From CANKHA01 sp035652315 (GTDB taxonomy: Bacteria; Pseudomonadota; Alphaproteobacteria; Rhizobiales; Xanthobacteraceae), in assembly GCA_035652315.1 (NCBI GenBank), contig DASREA010000047.1:1-64000 (forward strand): a stretch of 64,000 bases of DNA, written 5' to 3'. Position 1 is the first letter of the stretch. Each line of letters starts with the position of its first letter. The translations under genes were made by a program, and so were the position numbers. The notes under the pieces were generated by a model. The model saw nothing but the letters and a program-made list of their open reading frames with translations, was not told the DNA's origin and did no database searches. Shown in pieces: positions 16,900 to 24,987 of this stretch.

Positions 16900-17913
16900 T
16901 CACCAGGCGCCGCTAGGTCCGGCCAAGGCCCTTTCAAGGCTTGCCAAATCGGCAGGGAGAGGGCTTTCGAAGCGGTGCAATTCGCCCGTTCTCGGGTGCT
17001 CAAATCCCAGCCGGTACGCGTGCAGCGCCTGGCGGTGGACAGCCGCCAGCGCCTCGCGGGCACCGGCATTGAGCAGCGCGGCTTTTGTCCGGAACCCGGT
17101 GCCGTAAACTGGGTCTCCCATTAACGGATGGCCGATATGCGCTAGATGCACCCGAATTTGGTGGGTTCGGCCGGTTTCCAGGCGGCAGGCGAGCAGGCTG
17201 GCCACCGGCCGCCCATCGGAGCCGAGGTATTCTTTCACCCGCAGCCAATGCGTAACCGCCTCCCGGCCGCCGGCCTGCACGGCCCGCTTGTCGCGGAAAC
17301 GCGGATGGCGCCCGACCGGTGCGTCGATGGTGCCCTTCGGCCGGTCAAGCGCACCCCACACCAGCGCCAAGTAGCCGCGATCGAGCGGTCCGCTGCGGCC
17401 ATGATCGGCGAATTGCGCCGCCAGCGCGCGGTGGGCGGCGTCGTTCTTCGCCGCGACCATGAGACCGCTGGTGTCCTTGTCGAGGCGATGCACGATGCCA
17501 GGCCGTTTGACGCCCCCGACGCCGGACAGGCTGTCGCCGCAATGGGCGATCAATGCGTTCACCAGGGTGCCGGACCTATTGCCGGCGGCGGGATGCACGA
17601 CAAGGCCGGCTGGTTTATCAATGACGATAAGGTCATCGTCCTCATAGACCACGTTCAGCGTGATGGCTTCGGGTTGCGGCTCTGCCGGCGCGGCCTCTGG
17701 AATCGTGAGTTCGATACATTCGCCGGAATTGACCCGATAGCCAGGATCGCGGATCGTGCGCCCGCTGCTGGCCGCAGCGCCTTCGAGGATCAAGGCCTTG
17801 AGGCGGGATCGCGATAGGCGCGACAGCCGCGCGGCGAGCAGGCGGTCGAGCCGCTCGCCGGCTTCGCCGTCGGCGACGACGATTTTCTCTCGCGGATTTC
17901 GTGTCACGCTCAT
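16900..17913 (-). CDS. rluD: RluA-family 23S rRNA pseudouridine synthase, RluD-like
   Basis: A 337-residue RNA-modifying enzyme that converts specific uridines of 23S rRNA to pseudouridine. An N-terminal S4 RNA-binding domain (ERLDRLLAARLSRLSRSRLK) is followed by the catalytic domain with the aspartate in PGIVHRLDKDTSGLMV, the VIDKPAGLVVHP segment, and ETGRTHQIRVHLAHIGHPLMGD. The start is ATG at 17913 or 17922. The 17913 start codon overlaps the start codon of the divergent gene at 17912. rpoH follows downstream on the same strand. Confidence 0.93.
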   Translation of the reverse strand: MSVTRNPREKIVVADGEAGERLDRLLAARLSRLSRSRLKALILEGAAASSGRTIRDPGYRVNSGECIELTIPEAAPAEPQPEAITLNVVYEDDDLIVIDKPAGLVVHPAAGNRSGTLVNALIAHCGDSLSGVGGVKRPGIVHRLDKDTSGLMVAAKNDAAHRALAAQFADHGRSGPLDRGYLALVWGALDRPKGTIDAPVGRHPRFRDKRAVQAGGREAVTHWLRVKEYLGSDGRPVASLLACRLETGRTHQIRVHLAHIGHPLMGDPVYGTGFRTKAALLNAGAREALAAVHRQALHAYRLGFEHPRTGELHRFESPLPADLASLERALAGPSGAW

Positions 17914-18253
17914 GAACCCCATCTCGCCGGATCACCACGAACCGCTCGATCCCGCCGCCGCGCGTCTGCTGGCACGGGTGCGCCGGACGATGGTGATTTC
18001 CGCCGCCGCCTTGCTGATCGCCTTGGCGGCTGTCTTCGGCACCATCGGCTATCGCGTTTCGCTCGAGGGGGGAAGCGCCGCGCCGGCAGAGCAAACGGCG
18101 ACGCTGCCCAAGGGCTCCCGCATTCTCAATACGGCCGTCGGCGACGGCCGCATCGTGGTCACAATCGACAACGCCGGCACGGTCGAGCTGCGCAGCTTCG
18201 ATTTGAAGACATTACGTCCGCGCGGTCGGCTACAATTCACCACGGAGCCGTGA
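17912..18253 (+). CDS. Small single-pass membrane protein (conserved hypothetical)
   Basis: A 113-residue protein with a transmembrane helix at about residues 24-48 (RTMVISAAALLIALAAVFGTIGY) and a C-terminal periplasmic-type domain with repeated short beta wording (SRILNTAVGDGRIVVTIDNAGTVELRSFD). It may belong to the DUF6476-type family that sits beside rluD in Rhizobiales, but that label is from memory. Its ATG at 17912 shares the CATG palindrome with the divergent rluD start, so the two genes have no spacer and each promoter must lie inside the other gene. Confidence 0.75.
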   Translation: MNPISPDHHEPLDPAAARLLARVRRTMVISAAALLIALAAVFGTIGYRVSLEGGSAAPAEQTATLPKGSRILNTAVGDGRIVVTIDNAGTVELRSFDLKTLRPRGRLQFTTEP

Positions 18254-18330
18254 TCCAAACCCCGCTTGGGCGTTATCGCAGCGACGCTTGCGCCGATGAC
18301 ACAAGCCCTTTAATTGAATGCTCCGTTCGG

Positions 18331-18406
18331 GCTCCCTTCGTCTAGCGGTCTAGGACGCGGCCCTCTCAAGGCTGAAACACGGGTTCGATTCCCGTAGGGA
18401 GCGCCA
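18331..18406 (+). tRNA. tRNA-Glu (CTC anticodon)
   Basis: A 76-base cloverleaf: acceptor GCTCCCT pairs with AGGGAGC, the T-arm is GGGTTCGATTCCC-like, the anticodon stem CGGCC/GGCTG encloses CTCTCAA, which gives anticodon CTC (glutamate, GAG codons). CCA is encoded at 18404-18406. It lies at the left edge of the accessory region. Confidence 0.96.
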
Positions 18407-18473
18407 GCACGCCGCAGCGGCGTCAGTGCCGGACAGTCATCCCTTTTCCCCTTTTGGTTCTTCGAAAAGCAGG

Positions 18474-18508
18474 GGCAGGCATCGCCGGCGATGCGCCGAG
18501 CGCCTGCC
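18474..18508 (-). terminator. Possible terminator of the PhyH-like gene
   Basis: A 7-bp inverted repeat (GGCAGGC 18474-18480 with GCCTGCC 18502-18508) encloses an inner palindrome; on the minus strand it is followed by CCCTGCTTTTC. It begins 3 bases after the stop codon of the minus-strand gene. Confidence 0.4.
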
Positions 18509-18511
18509 GCT

Positions 18512-19381
18512 TCACTGATTGGGCACGATCAGGTTACGCAGCGGATCGTCGCCGAAGCGGTCGCGAAATCCTGCCGTGCGCCGCAAGTCGCCGCCTTGCA
18601 CGAGGTCGATGAAGCGCAAGAAGTGAAACATGATCATAACGCGCGTGCCCTCGCGGGCACGTGAGCCGAAGTGGAAGCAGCGCGAGGAATCGACCACTGC
18701 CCCGGTCCCCTCCGGCCCCGTCAGCGCCACCTCGTCGGTACGCGAGGCGATGCGGAAGATTTCTTCGTCCTCGAAGCGGCCCGTGATGCGCCCGTTTGCG
18801 CGCGCCACGCGATCGGAGACATGGGCGGGAAGGAAGGTGAAGGGGCCGTTCTGCGGTCCCACCTCGATCATGTTGAAGAGGAACTTGGCGCGGCGCAGAT
18901 ACCAGCCGCCGCCATCGCGGTGATAATATTGGCTGCCCTTCGTCATCTGATTGGTCGGCGTGGCCCAGACCTCAATGTTGTGCAGCACCGGAATTTCGCC
19001 GAGATAATCGACCGCGATGGAAAGCGCGTCGTCGGAAAAGGCGAGGTCGAAAATCGCTGGCGCCTCTTCATAGGTTCGTGGCGCTAGGATCGTGGCGCGG
19101 TAATCCTTCTTGCGCTCGCGGATCGCGCTGAAGCCGCGCTCGCGGCAGAGCTCCTGCACAAAGCGAATTGCAGGACCGACTTCGCGGATGGTACCGGGGG
19201 GAAGAAGCCCATAACCGCGCTCCTCGTCGAGACGCGGAAGACCGGGCCGGACCGACAAACGTTCGGCGAGGCGGCGGCGCTCGAGAATGTTGGGCTGATG
19301 CCAGCGGACGCGCACCGCACGCTCGGCCCGTTCCGCCGCGCGTTGCACGCCCGTGTATAAACCTTTGGGCACTGCTCGCAT
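18512..19381 (-). CDS. Phytanoyl-CoA dioxygenase (PhyH)-like protein
   Basis: A 289-residue protein with a PhyH-type 2OG-Fe(II) oxygenase pattern: the H-x-D pair in SQYYHRDGGGWYLRRAKFLF, a distal histidine in DSSRCFHFGSRA and the 2-oxoglutarate-binding arginine in REGTRVMIMFHFL. Members hydroxylate small molecules, lipids or amino acids; the substrate here is unknown. The ATG at 19381 gives the whole frame; an internal start is possible because the first 40 residues are arginine-rich. It is transcribed alone on the minus strand. Confidence 0.7.
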   Translation of the reverse strand: MRAVPKGLYTGVQRAAERAERAVRVRWHQPNILERRRLAERLSVRPGLPRLDEERGYGLLPPGTIREVGPAIRFVQELCRERGFSAIRERKKDYRATILAPRTYEEAPAIFDLAFSDDALSIAVDYLGEIPVLHNIEVWATPTNQMTKGSQYYHRDGGGWYLRRAKFLFNMIEVGPQNGPFTFLPAHVSDRVARANGRITGRFEDEEIFRIASRTDEVALTGPEGTGAVVDSSRCFHFGSRAREGTRVMIMFHFLRFIDLVQGGDLRRTAGFRDRFGDDPLRNLIVPNQ

Positions 19382-19598
19382 TTCAAGATCCCCGTCACAG
19401 ACGGTGTTAGACCAGCGATTTGTCTGAATTTACCCGCTCGGGCGTTCAAAACAAAGCCTACCTTTCAAACAGAACGGGGGTTCAAACATAAGGAAATCAG
19501 CCTCGTAGCGAGCGGAAAGCGCGTTAAGGAAGAGATAATTGTGTCGTTGACCTTGGCGCGAGGCTGCCCAAAATTCGCCGATTGACGATGAGGGCGCC

Positions 19599-20033
19599 AT
19601 GAAATTTCACGCATTAGTGCTTGCGGTCCTTCTTCCATTCACGCTGGCGGCCTGCGAAGGTCCGGTCGGGCCGCAAGGCTCGGAAGGAAAACAAGGCACC
19701 GCCGGTCCTCAGGGGCCGAAGGGGGAGCAGGGCCCCGCGGGTCCCGCTGGTCCACCCGGCCCCCGGGGCGAACGCGGTGAAAAGGGTGACAAGGGCGACC
19801 GCGGCGACAAGGGCGAGCGCGGCGACCGCGGCGAGATGACCTTGCGCATGGTCGAAGGCACCGGCAGCGTTGCCTGCAATCAGGATGAAGTGATCGTCAG
19901 CGCCTATTGCTATGCGCCGAAAGGCGAGGGCAGCACGCTGGTGCAGTTCTCCTCAGAAGGGCCGACCGGCATGGTCTCGGCCGCCTGCGGCAGCAGCATC
20001 CAAAAAGTGCGCGCCTTCTGCGCCAAGAAATAA
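19599..20033 (+). CDS. Collagen-like lipoprotein
   Basis: A 144-residue protein with a lipoprotein signal peptide (lipobox LAAC, cysteine about residue 19) followed directly by a run of about 18 Gly-X-Y triplets (GPVGPQGSEGKQG through GEKGDKGDRGDKGERGD) and a C-terminal domain of about 65 residues with four cysteines (VACNQDEVIVSAYCYAP, SAACGSSIQKVRAFCAKK). The mature protein would be tethered to a membrane by lipid and could form a short triple helix. Such collagen-like proteins are unusual in alphaproteobacteria. It is flanked by genes on the other strand, so it stands alone. Confidence 0.85.
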   Translation: MKFHALVLAVLLPFTLAACEGPVGPQGSEGKQGTAGPQGPKGEQGPAGPAGPPGPRGERGEKGDKGDRGDKGERGDRGEMTLRMVEGTGSVACNQDEVIVSAYCYAPKGEGSTLVQFSSEGPTGMVSAACGSSIQKVRAFCAKK

Positions 20034-20056
20034 AGCGGAGAAAGCGGCGCGCTGCG

Positions 20057-21055
20057 CTAGACGCGAAAGCGCTGCTGCACCTGCTTGGCGAACAAATCCT
20101 CCGGCGCCAGCCGGCGGTGGCATACTCCCTGCTCATAGGCATATTGCAGGAAGGCGTCGAGCGTCTTGCGGTTGGCTTCGATGCCATAGGGCCAGAAATC
20201 GTCGCCGAAGATTTCCTTGGCACGACGTGCCTGTTCATAAGCCCAGGGAATCGGAAATGCGGTCGCCGAGACTTCCTGCGCACGGGCGAGACTGCGGTTC
20301 TTTGCCTCCTCGAAGGCCTTGAACAGATTCATCGCGATCCATGAATTGCGCTCGAGCACCTCGTTGCGAATGGCGAAGGTGTGCATAATCGGAAAAATCC
20401 CGGTCTCCTTTACATATTTCATCTCGACGTCGAGGAAATCCTCGAACAGGCGCCGGATGTTCGGATGTCCATTTTTAAAGCAATTCGGTGCGTGCGCACT
20501 CAAAGCCGCGTCGATCTCTCCAGAGACCAGCATCTCACTCAGGCTTTTGTCGGGGCGCGGCGTCAGCTTTATTCCGGGCGGCAGTTGCAGCTTCACCTTT
20601 TCGGTTCGGCCGGGTTCATTTACGCCCGCCTGAATCCACTCGATCGAGGTGAGATCGACACCGTAATAATGCGCCAGCAGCCCGCGCGAATAGACCGAGG
20701 CGGTCTGCGCCCATTCCGGCAGACCTACTTTGCGGCCGGCGAGATCCTTGGGCTCGCGCACCGAACCGTCGCGGCGGATGTAGATGGACGAATGCCGTGC
20801 GATGCGCGAGGGAAAGACCGGGATCGCCATCAGCGACGTGTCGCCTTGCGAAATCCGCGAGCAATATTTCGCCATCGACACCTCGGAGGCGTCGAAGTCG
20901 CGGTAGACGAAGGCGCGGAAGAAGATTTCCTCGATCTGCATTTCCAGGCAGGTCAGGTCGACGCCTTCGACCTGCACCCGGCCGGTGAACAGGTCGATGA
21001 CGTGATCGTAATGATTAAGCGCGATGGTCAATGGCACGCGGCTCACGGCAATCAC
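20057..21055 (-). CDS. 4,5-dihydroxyphthalate decarboxylase-like (Pht5 family) protein
   Basis: A 332-residue protein with a periplasmic-binding-protein fold but no signal peptide (it starts MIAVSRVPLTIALNHYDHVID). Homologues are annotated as 4,5-dihydroxyphthalate decarboxylase or as ABC-type substrate-binding proteins, with typical segments MQIEEIFFRAFVYRDFDASEVSMA and RDGSVREPKDLAGRKVGLPEW. If it is an enzyme it would remove a carboxyl group from a dihydroxylated aromatic acid in the cytoplasm, which fits the catabolic cluster to the right. The alternative is a binding protein without transporter genes. Confidence 0.75.
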   Translation of the reverse strand: MIAVSRVPLTIALNHYDHVIDLFTGRVQVEGVDLTCLEMQIEEIFFRAFVYRDFDASEVSMAKYCSRISQGDTSLMAIPVFPSRIARHSSIYIRRDGSVREPKDLAGRKVGLPEWAQTASVYSRGLLAHYYGVDLTSIEWIQAGVNEPGRTEKVKLQLPPGIKLTPRPDKSLSEMLVSGEIDAALSAHAPNCFKNGHPNIRRLFEDFLDVEMKYVKETGIFPIMHTFAIRNEVLERNSWIAMNLFKAFEEAKNRSLARAQEVSATAFPIPWAYEQARRAKEIFGDDFWPYGIEANRKTLDAFLQYAYEQGVCHRRLAPEDLFAKQVQQRFRV

Positions 21056-21183
21056 TCCCCCAATTTTGTGCGCGGCATCATGGCCGCTCGCGCTGGCGGC
21101 TTCAATCCTGTGGTGTCACGCTCTGCTACAGTGGGCTAACGACCCGGCGCGGCGTATGTAAAGAGCAAGGAAAGACGGCAGCG

Positions 21184-21561
21184 ATGAACGACCCCTCTTT
21201 ATGGCCGACTGAGTTGCGCCTGCACAAGGACCGCAGGACCCTGAGCGTGACGTTCGACAACCGGGAAAGCCACGATCTTCCGGCCGAATTGCTGCGTGTC
21301 AAAAGCCCGAGCGCCGAGGTCCAGGGTCATGCGCCGGAGGAACGCACGCTCGTCGCGGGCAAGCAGGACGTCATGATCCTAGAAATCCACCCCGTGGGCA
21401 ATTACGCCGTAAGGCTTGTCTTCGACGACATGCATTCCACCGGGATCTATAGCTGGAGTTATTTGCTGGAGCTCGGACGAGGCCGCGAACGCATTTGGCG
21501 CGATTACCTGGATGACCTCGCGGCGAAGGGCCTGTCGCGCGCACCGGCACGCCGCCGCTGA
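21184..21561 (+). CDS. DUF971 (gamma-butyrobetaine hydroxylase N-terminal-like) protein
   Basis: A 125-residue stand-alone DUF971 domain: WPTELRLHKDRRTLSVTFDNRESHDLPAELLRV, then NYAVRLVFDDMHSTGIYSWSYLLELG. The domain occurs alone in bacteria, sometimes near iron-sulfur cluster genes, and as the N-terminus of gamma-butyrobetaine hydroxylases. The start at 21184 has AAGGAAAG upstream. It is divergent from the Pht5-like gene and precedes the Rieske gene on the same strand by 157 bases. Confidence 0.85.
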   Translation: MNDPSLWPTELRLHKDRRTLSVTFDNRESHDLPAELLRVKSPSAEVQGHAPEERTLVAGKQDVMILEIHPVGNYAVRLVFDDMHSTGIYSWSYLLELGRGRERIWRDYLDDLAAKGLSRAPARRR

Positions 21562-21718
21562 GGCATTTGCCCCAAAGCTCCGCGGAAATCGCGGGTGACC
21601 TGCGCGACACGGGAGGTTGCGTCGGCGCGGACAAAAAGGCAATGTGCACTCGCACCCGCCGATTTTTCCAACGCTTTAGCCACCGACCAGGTGCGGGCCG
21701 GTATGGAGGAATGCCAGG

Positions 21719-22084
21719 ATGGCCGAGCAGTTTGTCGGCAAATTATCGGAATTCAATGACGGCGACCGCCGCATCGTGTTCGTGGGCGACCGTGAAATTG
21801 GGTTGTTTCGCCACGGAGGCCAGTTTTTCGCCTACAGCAACTACTGCCTGCATCAGGGCGGGCCGGCCTGCGAGGGGCTCACCATCGCGAAGGTCGAAGA
21901 ACAACTGATGCCCGACAAGACCTCGCGCGGGCTCTACTTCTCGGAAACCGAGATGCATTTCGTCTGCCCCTGGCATGGCTACGAATACGACATCAAGACC
22001 GGTGAATGCGTCGCCGACCGCAAGTTGAAGCTGCGCAAATACGATGTGGTGCAAAAGGGAGATGATATTTATGTCGTCACCTAG
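21719..22084 (+). CDS. Rieske 2Fe-2S ferredoxin-like protein
   Basis: A 121-residue Rieske protein. The cluster ligands are C43-x-H45 (NYCLHQGG) and C83-x2-H86 (FVCPWHGYEYD). The spacing between the pairs is 37 residues, longer than the usual 15-20, because of an insert with KVEEQLMPDKTSRGLYF. It probably passes electrons to an oxygenase, but no large oxygenase subunit is encoded nearby. The ribosome-binding site is GGAGGAATGCCAGG. It overlaps the next gene by 14 bases, so the genes are co-translated. Confidence 0.88.
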   Translation: MAEQFVGKLSEFNDGDRRIVFVGDREIGLFRHGGQFFAYSNYCLHQGGPACEGLTIAKVEEQLMPDKTSRGLYFSETEMHFVCPWHGYEYDIKTGECVADRKLKLRKYDVVQKGDDIYVVT

Positions 22085-22439
22085 GCGGGCCGTGAGAACG
22101 GCGCGCATCAAGAAACCGAAGCGGCCACCCCTGGCGCCAGCGAGAGGCAGGGCGGTGGCGGACGTGTCCAACCGTGCCAAGTCGCTTGCCCGCGATCTCG
22201 AGCGCGAACTGGGAGCCGGGCGCATCGACAGCCTTTCCGATGACGGCCTGCAGCAGCTCATGGCGGCGCTTTGTAAAATTTATGGCCGGCGTGTCGAAGG
22301 GGGAGCCAAAAGCTGGCCCCTGTCAGATCAGGGCGGGGTAAGCCCGACGGAGGTGATGGTCACCGCGAGTGGGCTGCTCAAGGCGGCGGATCTTCAGGTA
22401 TTCGAATTGGGAATGTGGCAGAGCTGGACCGGCCGCTGA
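22071..22439 (+). CDS. Hypothetical protein between the Rieske and amidohydrolase genes
   Basis: A 122-residue protein with a basic N-terminus (MSSPRRAVRTARIKKPKRPP) and a helical core (AKSLARDLERELGAGRID, LQQLMAALCKIYGRRVEGG). I do not recognise the family. The ATG at 22071 overlaps the Rieske stop, and the amidohydrolase starts 29 bases downstream, so it is clearly part of the operon and may be a partner subunit or adaptor. Confidence 0.7.
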   Translation: MSSPRRAVRTARIKKPKRPPLAPARGRAVADVSNRAKSLARDLERELGAGRIDSLSDDGLQQLMAALCKIYGRRVEGGAKSWPLSDQGGVSPTEVMVTASGLLKAADLQVFELGMWQSWTGR

Positions 22440-22468
22440 CCGGCGCTCTCTAGAGGAAGGTAGAAGTC

Positions 22469-23704
22469 ATGGATCTTATTGCCGATCGCGGCCGCCGCGT
22501 TTCAGTCGAAGAGCTGAATACGAGCAGGCTGCTTGCCCATGCGCGCAAACAGGCACAGCAGCGCAAGTTCGATGAGATGCTGATCGTCGACGTCGACGCG
22601 CATCACTACGAGAACGAGAATTTCAGCGAGATCCTGCCCTATATGGAGAACGATGTTCTCCGCCAGCTCACGCTTTCCAATCGCAACAAGGGGCGGCACA
22701 CCATCGTCCCCGGGCAGACCGGCTATCAGGACATGGGCGGCCGCGTGACGCGCTACCCGATGCGCTCTTCGGAAAAGACCGACCCCGGCAAGCCGCGCGA
22801 CGTGCAACTCGGGCAGCGGTGGATGGACGCGATGAGCGTCGATTACTCGTGTTTGTTCCCAACCGGCATGCTCAATGTCGGCCTGCATCCGCAGAAGGAA
22901 ATGGAAGTCGAGATTTGCTGGGCCTACAACCGCTGGCTCACCGAGAATGTGCTGCCGGAATCCGACGGGCGCATGTATTCGCTGTTGTCGCTGCCGTTTT
23001 CCGATCCCGATGCCTCGCTGCGCCATGTCGAGACTTTCGGCGACCGCCCCGGCGTCAAAGGCTTCATGGTGACGACCGTGCGCACGCTACAGGTCAATGA
23101 CAACGCCTACATGAAGGTCTATCGGGCTATGGAAGAGCGCGGCCTGGCGCTCGCCTTCCATTCCGGCCCGAACTGGGGCGAGCCGGTGTTCCGCGCCTGC
23201 AACCGCTTCCTTTCGGTGCATGCGCTCGGCTTCTCCTTCTACAATATCCTGCACTGCACGAATTGGGTGATCAACGGCCTCGGCGAGCGCTTTCCCAAGC
23301 TGGCGGTGATCTGGGTGGAAGGCGGCCTCGCCTGGGTGCCTTTCCTGATGCAGCGGCTCGACCACGAATACATGCTGCGCTCCTCGGAATGCCCGCTGCT
23401 GAAGAAGAAGCCGAGCGATTACATGCGCGACATGTATTATTCCTCGCAGCCGATGGAGGTGCAGGACATGGGCGCGCTGGAATGCACCTTCCGCATGATC
23501 AATGCGGAAACCCAGCTACTTTATGCCTCGGATTACCCGCACTGGGATTTCGACCTACCCAGCACGATCTACGACCTGCCGTTTTTGAGCGAAAAGGCGA
23601 AGCACAACATCCTCGGCGGCACCGCCGCGCGCCTATTCAAGCTGCCGCCGCGCAACGAGAAGCAGAAAGAAAATCTCATTAAATTCGGCAATCTCGCCGC
23701 CTAA
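22469..23704 (+). CDS. Amidohydrolase-2 family protein (ACMSD/LigW-type decarboxylase-like)
   Basis: A 411-residue TIM-barrel metal enzyme of the amidohydrolase-2 group. The N-terminal metal site is in MLIVDVDAHHYENENF; further sites lie around LALAFHSGPNWG and, near the C-terminus, LLYASDYPHWDFDLPSTI, which carries the conserved aspartate. Relatives include aminocarboxymuconate-semialdehyde, 5-carboxyvanillate and gamma-resorcylate decarboxylases, so decarboxylation or hydration of an aromatic-derived acid is likely. An AGGAAGG site precedes the ATG. The bicupin gene follows after 10 bases. Confidence 0.85.
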   Translation: MDLIADRGRRVSVEELNTSRLLAHARKQAQQRKFDEMLIVDVDAHHYENENFSEILPYMENDVLRQLTLSNRNKGRHTIVPGQTGYQDMGGRVTRYPMRSSEKTDPGKPRDVQLGQRWMDAMSVDYSCLFPTGMLNVGLHPQKEMEVEICWAYNRWLTENVLPESDGRMYSLLSLPFSDPDASLRHVETFGDRPGVKGFMVTTVRTLQVNDNAYMKVYRAMEERGLALAFHSGPNWGEPVFRACNRFLSVHALGFSFYNILHCTNWVINGLGERFPKLAVIWVEGGLAWVPFLMQRLDHEYMLRSSECPLLKKKPSDYMRDMYYSSQPMEVQDMGALECTFRMINAETQLLYASDYPHWDFDLPSTIYDLPFLSEKAKHNILGGTAARLFKLPPRNEKQKENLIKFGNLAA

Positions 23705-23714
23705 GAGGGGATGG

Positions 23715-24827
23715 ATGGCCAAGGACGCGTTGGTATCGGAAGAATTCGCCGGCAAATTCGCCACGGAGAAAGACACGCCCTATGAGCGCTGGGTGGCCGA
23801 GCAAGGGCTCGACATTATCAGCGCCCATTACGTCCCCAACCTACGCACCGTGGAGCTGAAGCCCTGGCCGCGCCGCGGCGGCAAGGGTGTCTTCATTAAC
23901 CACGAAGCATCGCGCACCTCCAACGACTGCTACGTCTGCGAAATCCCCCCCGGCGGAAAACTCAGCCCCCAGCGCCAGCTCTATGAAGAGATGATCCTGG
24001 TGCTGGGTGGGCGCGGCTCCACGACGGTGTGGAATGACGGCGGCCAGCGCGTCACCTTCGAATGGAAGGCCGGCGCCATGTTCGCCATTCCGCTTAATTG
24101 CTGGCATCAGCATTTTAACGGGTCGGGACAGGACGCGGTGCGCTACGTGGCGGTCACCAATTGCCCCTCCGTGCTCAACCTCTACGGCGATCCCGATTTC
24201 GTCTTCAACACGGAATACGACTTCAAGAGCCGCTTTGCCGGCGAACCCGACTATTTCAGCGCCAAGGGCGAGCAGGAGGGCTTTCTGTTGCGGACGAACT
24301 TCGTCCCCGACGCCGTTAACCTGCCGCTGATCAGCGCCAAGGAACGCGGCGCTGGCGGCGGCCATATTCGCTTCAACATGGCCAAGGGTTCCATCGCCAG
24401 CCACATCTCCCAGTTCGGCGTCGGCACCTACAAGAAGGCGCACGCGCACGGGGCGGGCGCCCATGTCATTTTGCTCAGCGGCGAAGGCTATTCACTGATG
24501 TGGCCGGAGAACGAAGAGCCGCGGCGCTACGACTGGCAGGTCGGTACCTTGATCGTGCCGCCGAACAAATGGTTCCATCAGCATTTCAATACCGGTCCAA
24601 CGCCGGCGCGCTATCTCGCCTTCAAGCATTGGTCGCCGCGCAATGCGCAAGGCGTGCCGATGTCCTGGATCAGCCGGCGGTTGGGCGGCAACCAGATCGA
24701 TTATGCCGACGAAAGCCCGGTGGTGCGCCGTATGTTCGCCGATGCGCTGGCTAGGCACGGGCTGAAGCCGCGGATGGATGAAGCGTATCAGAACGAACTC
24801 AAGGATCTGCCGCCCAAAGTGGCGTGA
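23715..24827 (+). CDS. Bicupin protein
   Basis: A 370-residue protein with two cupin domains. In the first (about residues 45-160) the usual H-x-H of motif 1 is replaced by Q86-R-Q88 although a glutamate and the motif-2 histidines (WHQHFNGSG) remain. In the second (about 200-330) motif 1 has H243-A-H245 and motif 2 has WFHQHFNTG, but the usual glutamate is absent, so the metal site would be of the three-histidine type known from gentisate dioxygenase. Ring-cleaving dioxygenase or isomerase activity is possible. It lies within the Rieske-to-His-rich operon. Confidence 0.8.
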   Translation: MAKDALVSEEFAGKFATEKDTPYERWVAEQGLDIISAHYVPNLRTVELKPWPRRGGKGVFINHEASRTSNDCYVCEIPPGGKLSPQRQLYEEMILVLGGRGSTTVWNDGGQRVTFEWKAGAMFAIPLNCWHQHFNGSGQDAVRYVAVTNCPSVLNLYGDPDFVFNTEYDFKSRFAGEPDYFSAKGEQEGFLLRTNFVPDAVNLPLISAKERGAGGGHIRFNMAKGSIASHISQFGVGTYKKAHAHGAGAHVILLSGEGYSLMWPENEEPRRYDWQVGTLIVPPNKWFHQHFNTGPTPARYLAFKHWSPRNAQGVPMSWISRRLGGNQIDYADESPVVRRMFADALARHGLKPRMDEAYQNELKDLPPKVA

Positions 24828-24987
24828 TCGGGGTATTTAAACCGCAAAATCCTGCATTATTTGCCATAGAAACGCCGGCTGGCTTGATCCCGGGAAAGGT
24901 TTGAGCGACAAGCGGGGCCGTGCCACAAATCTCACGAATGGCCTGAACACCCGGGCACCTGGCCCGGGTCTGAACGGAGTAACGACA

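Noticed and set aside
18331..18511. Phage or island attachment site at tRNA-Glu
   Set aside because: No second copy of the tRNA 3' end and no integrase were found in the window.
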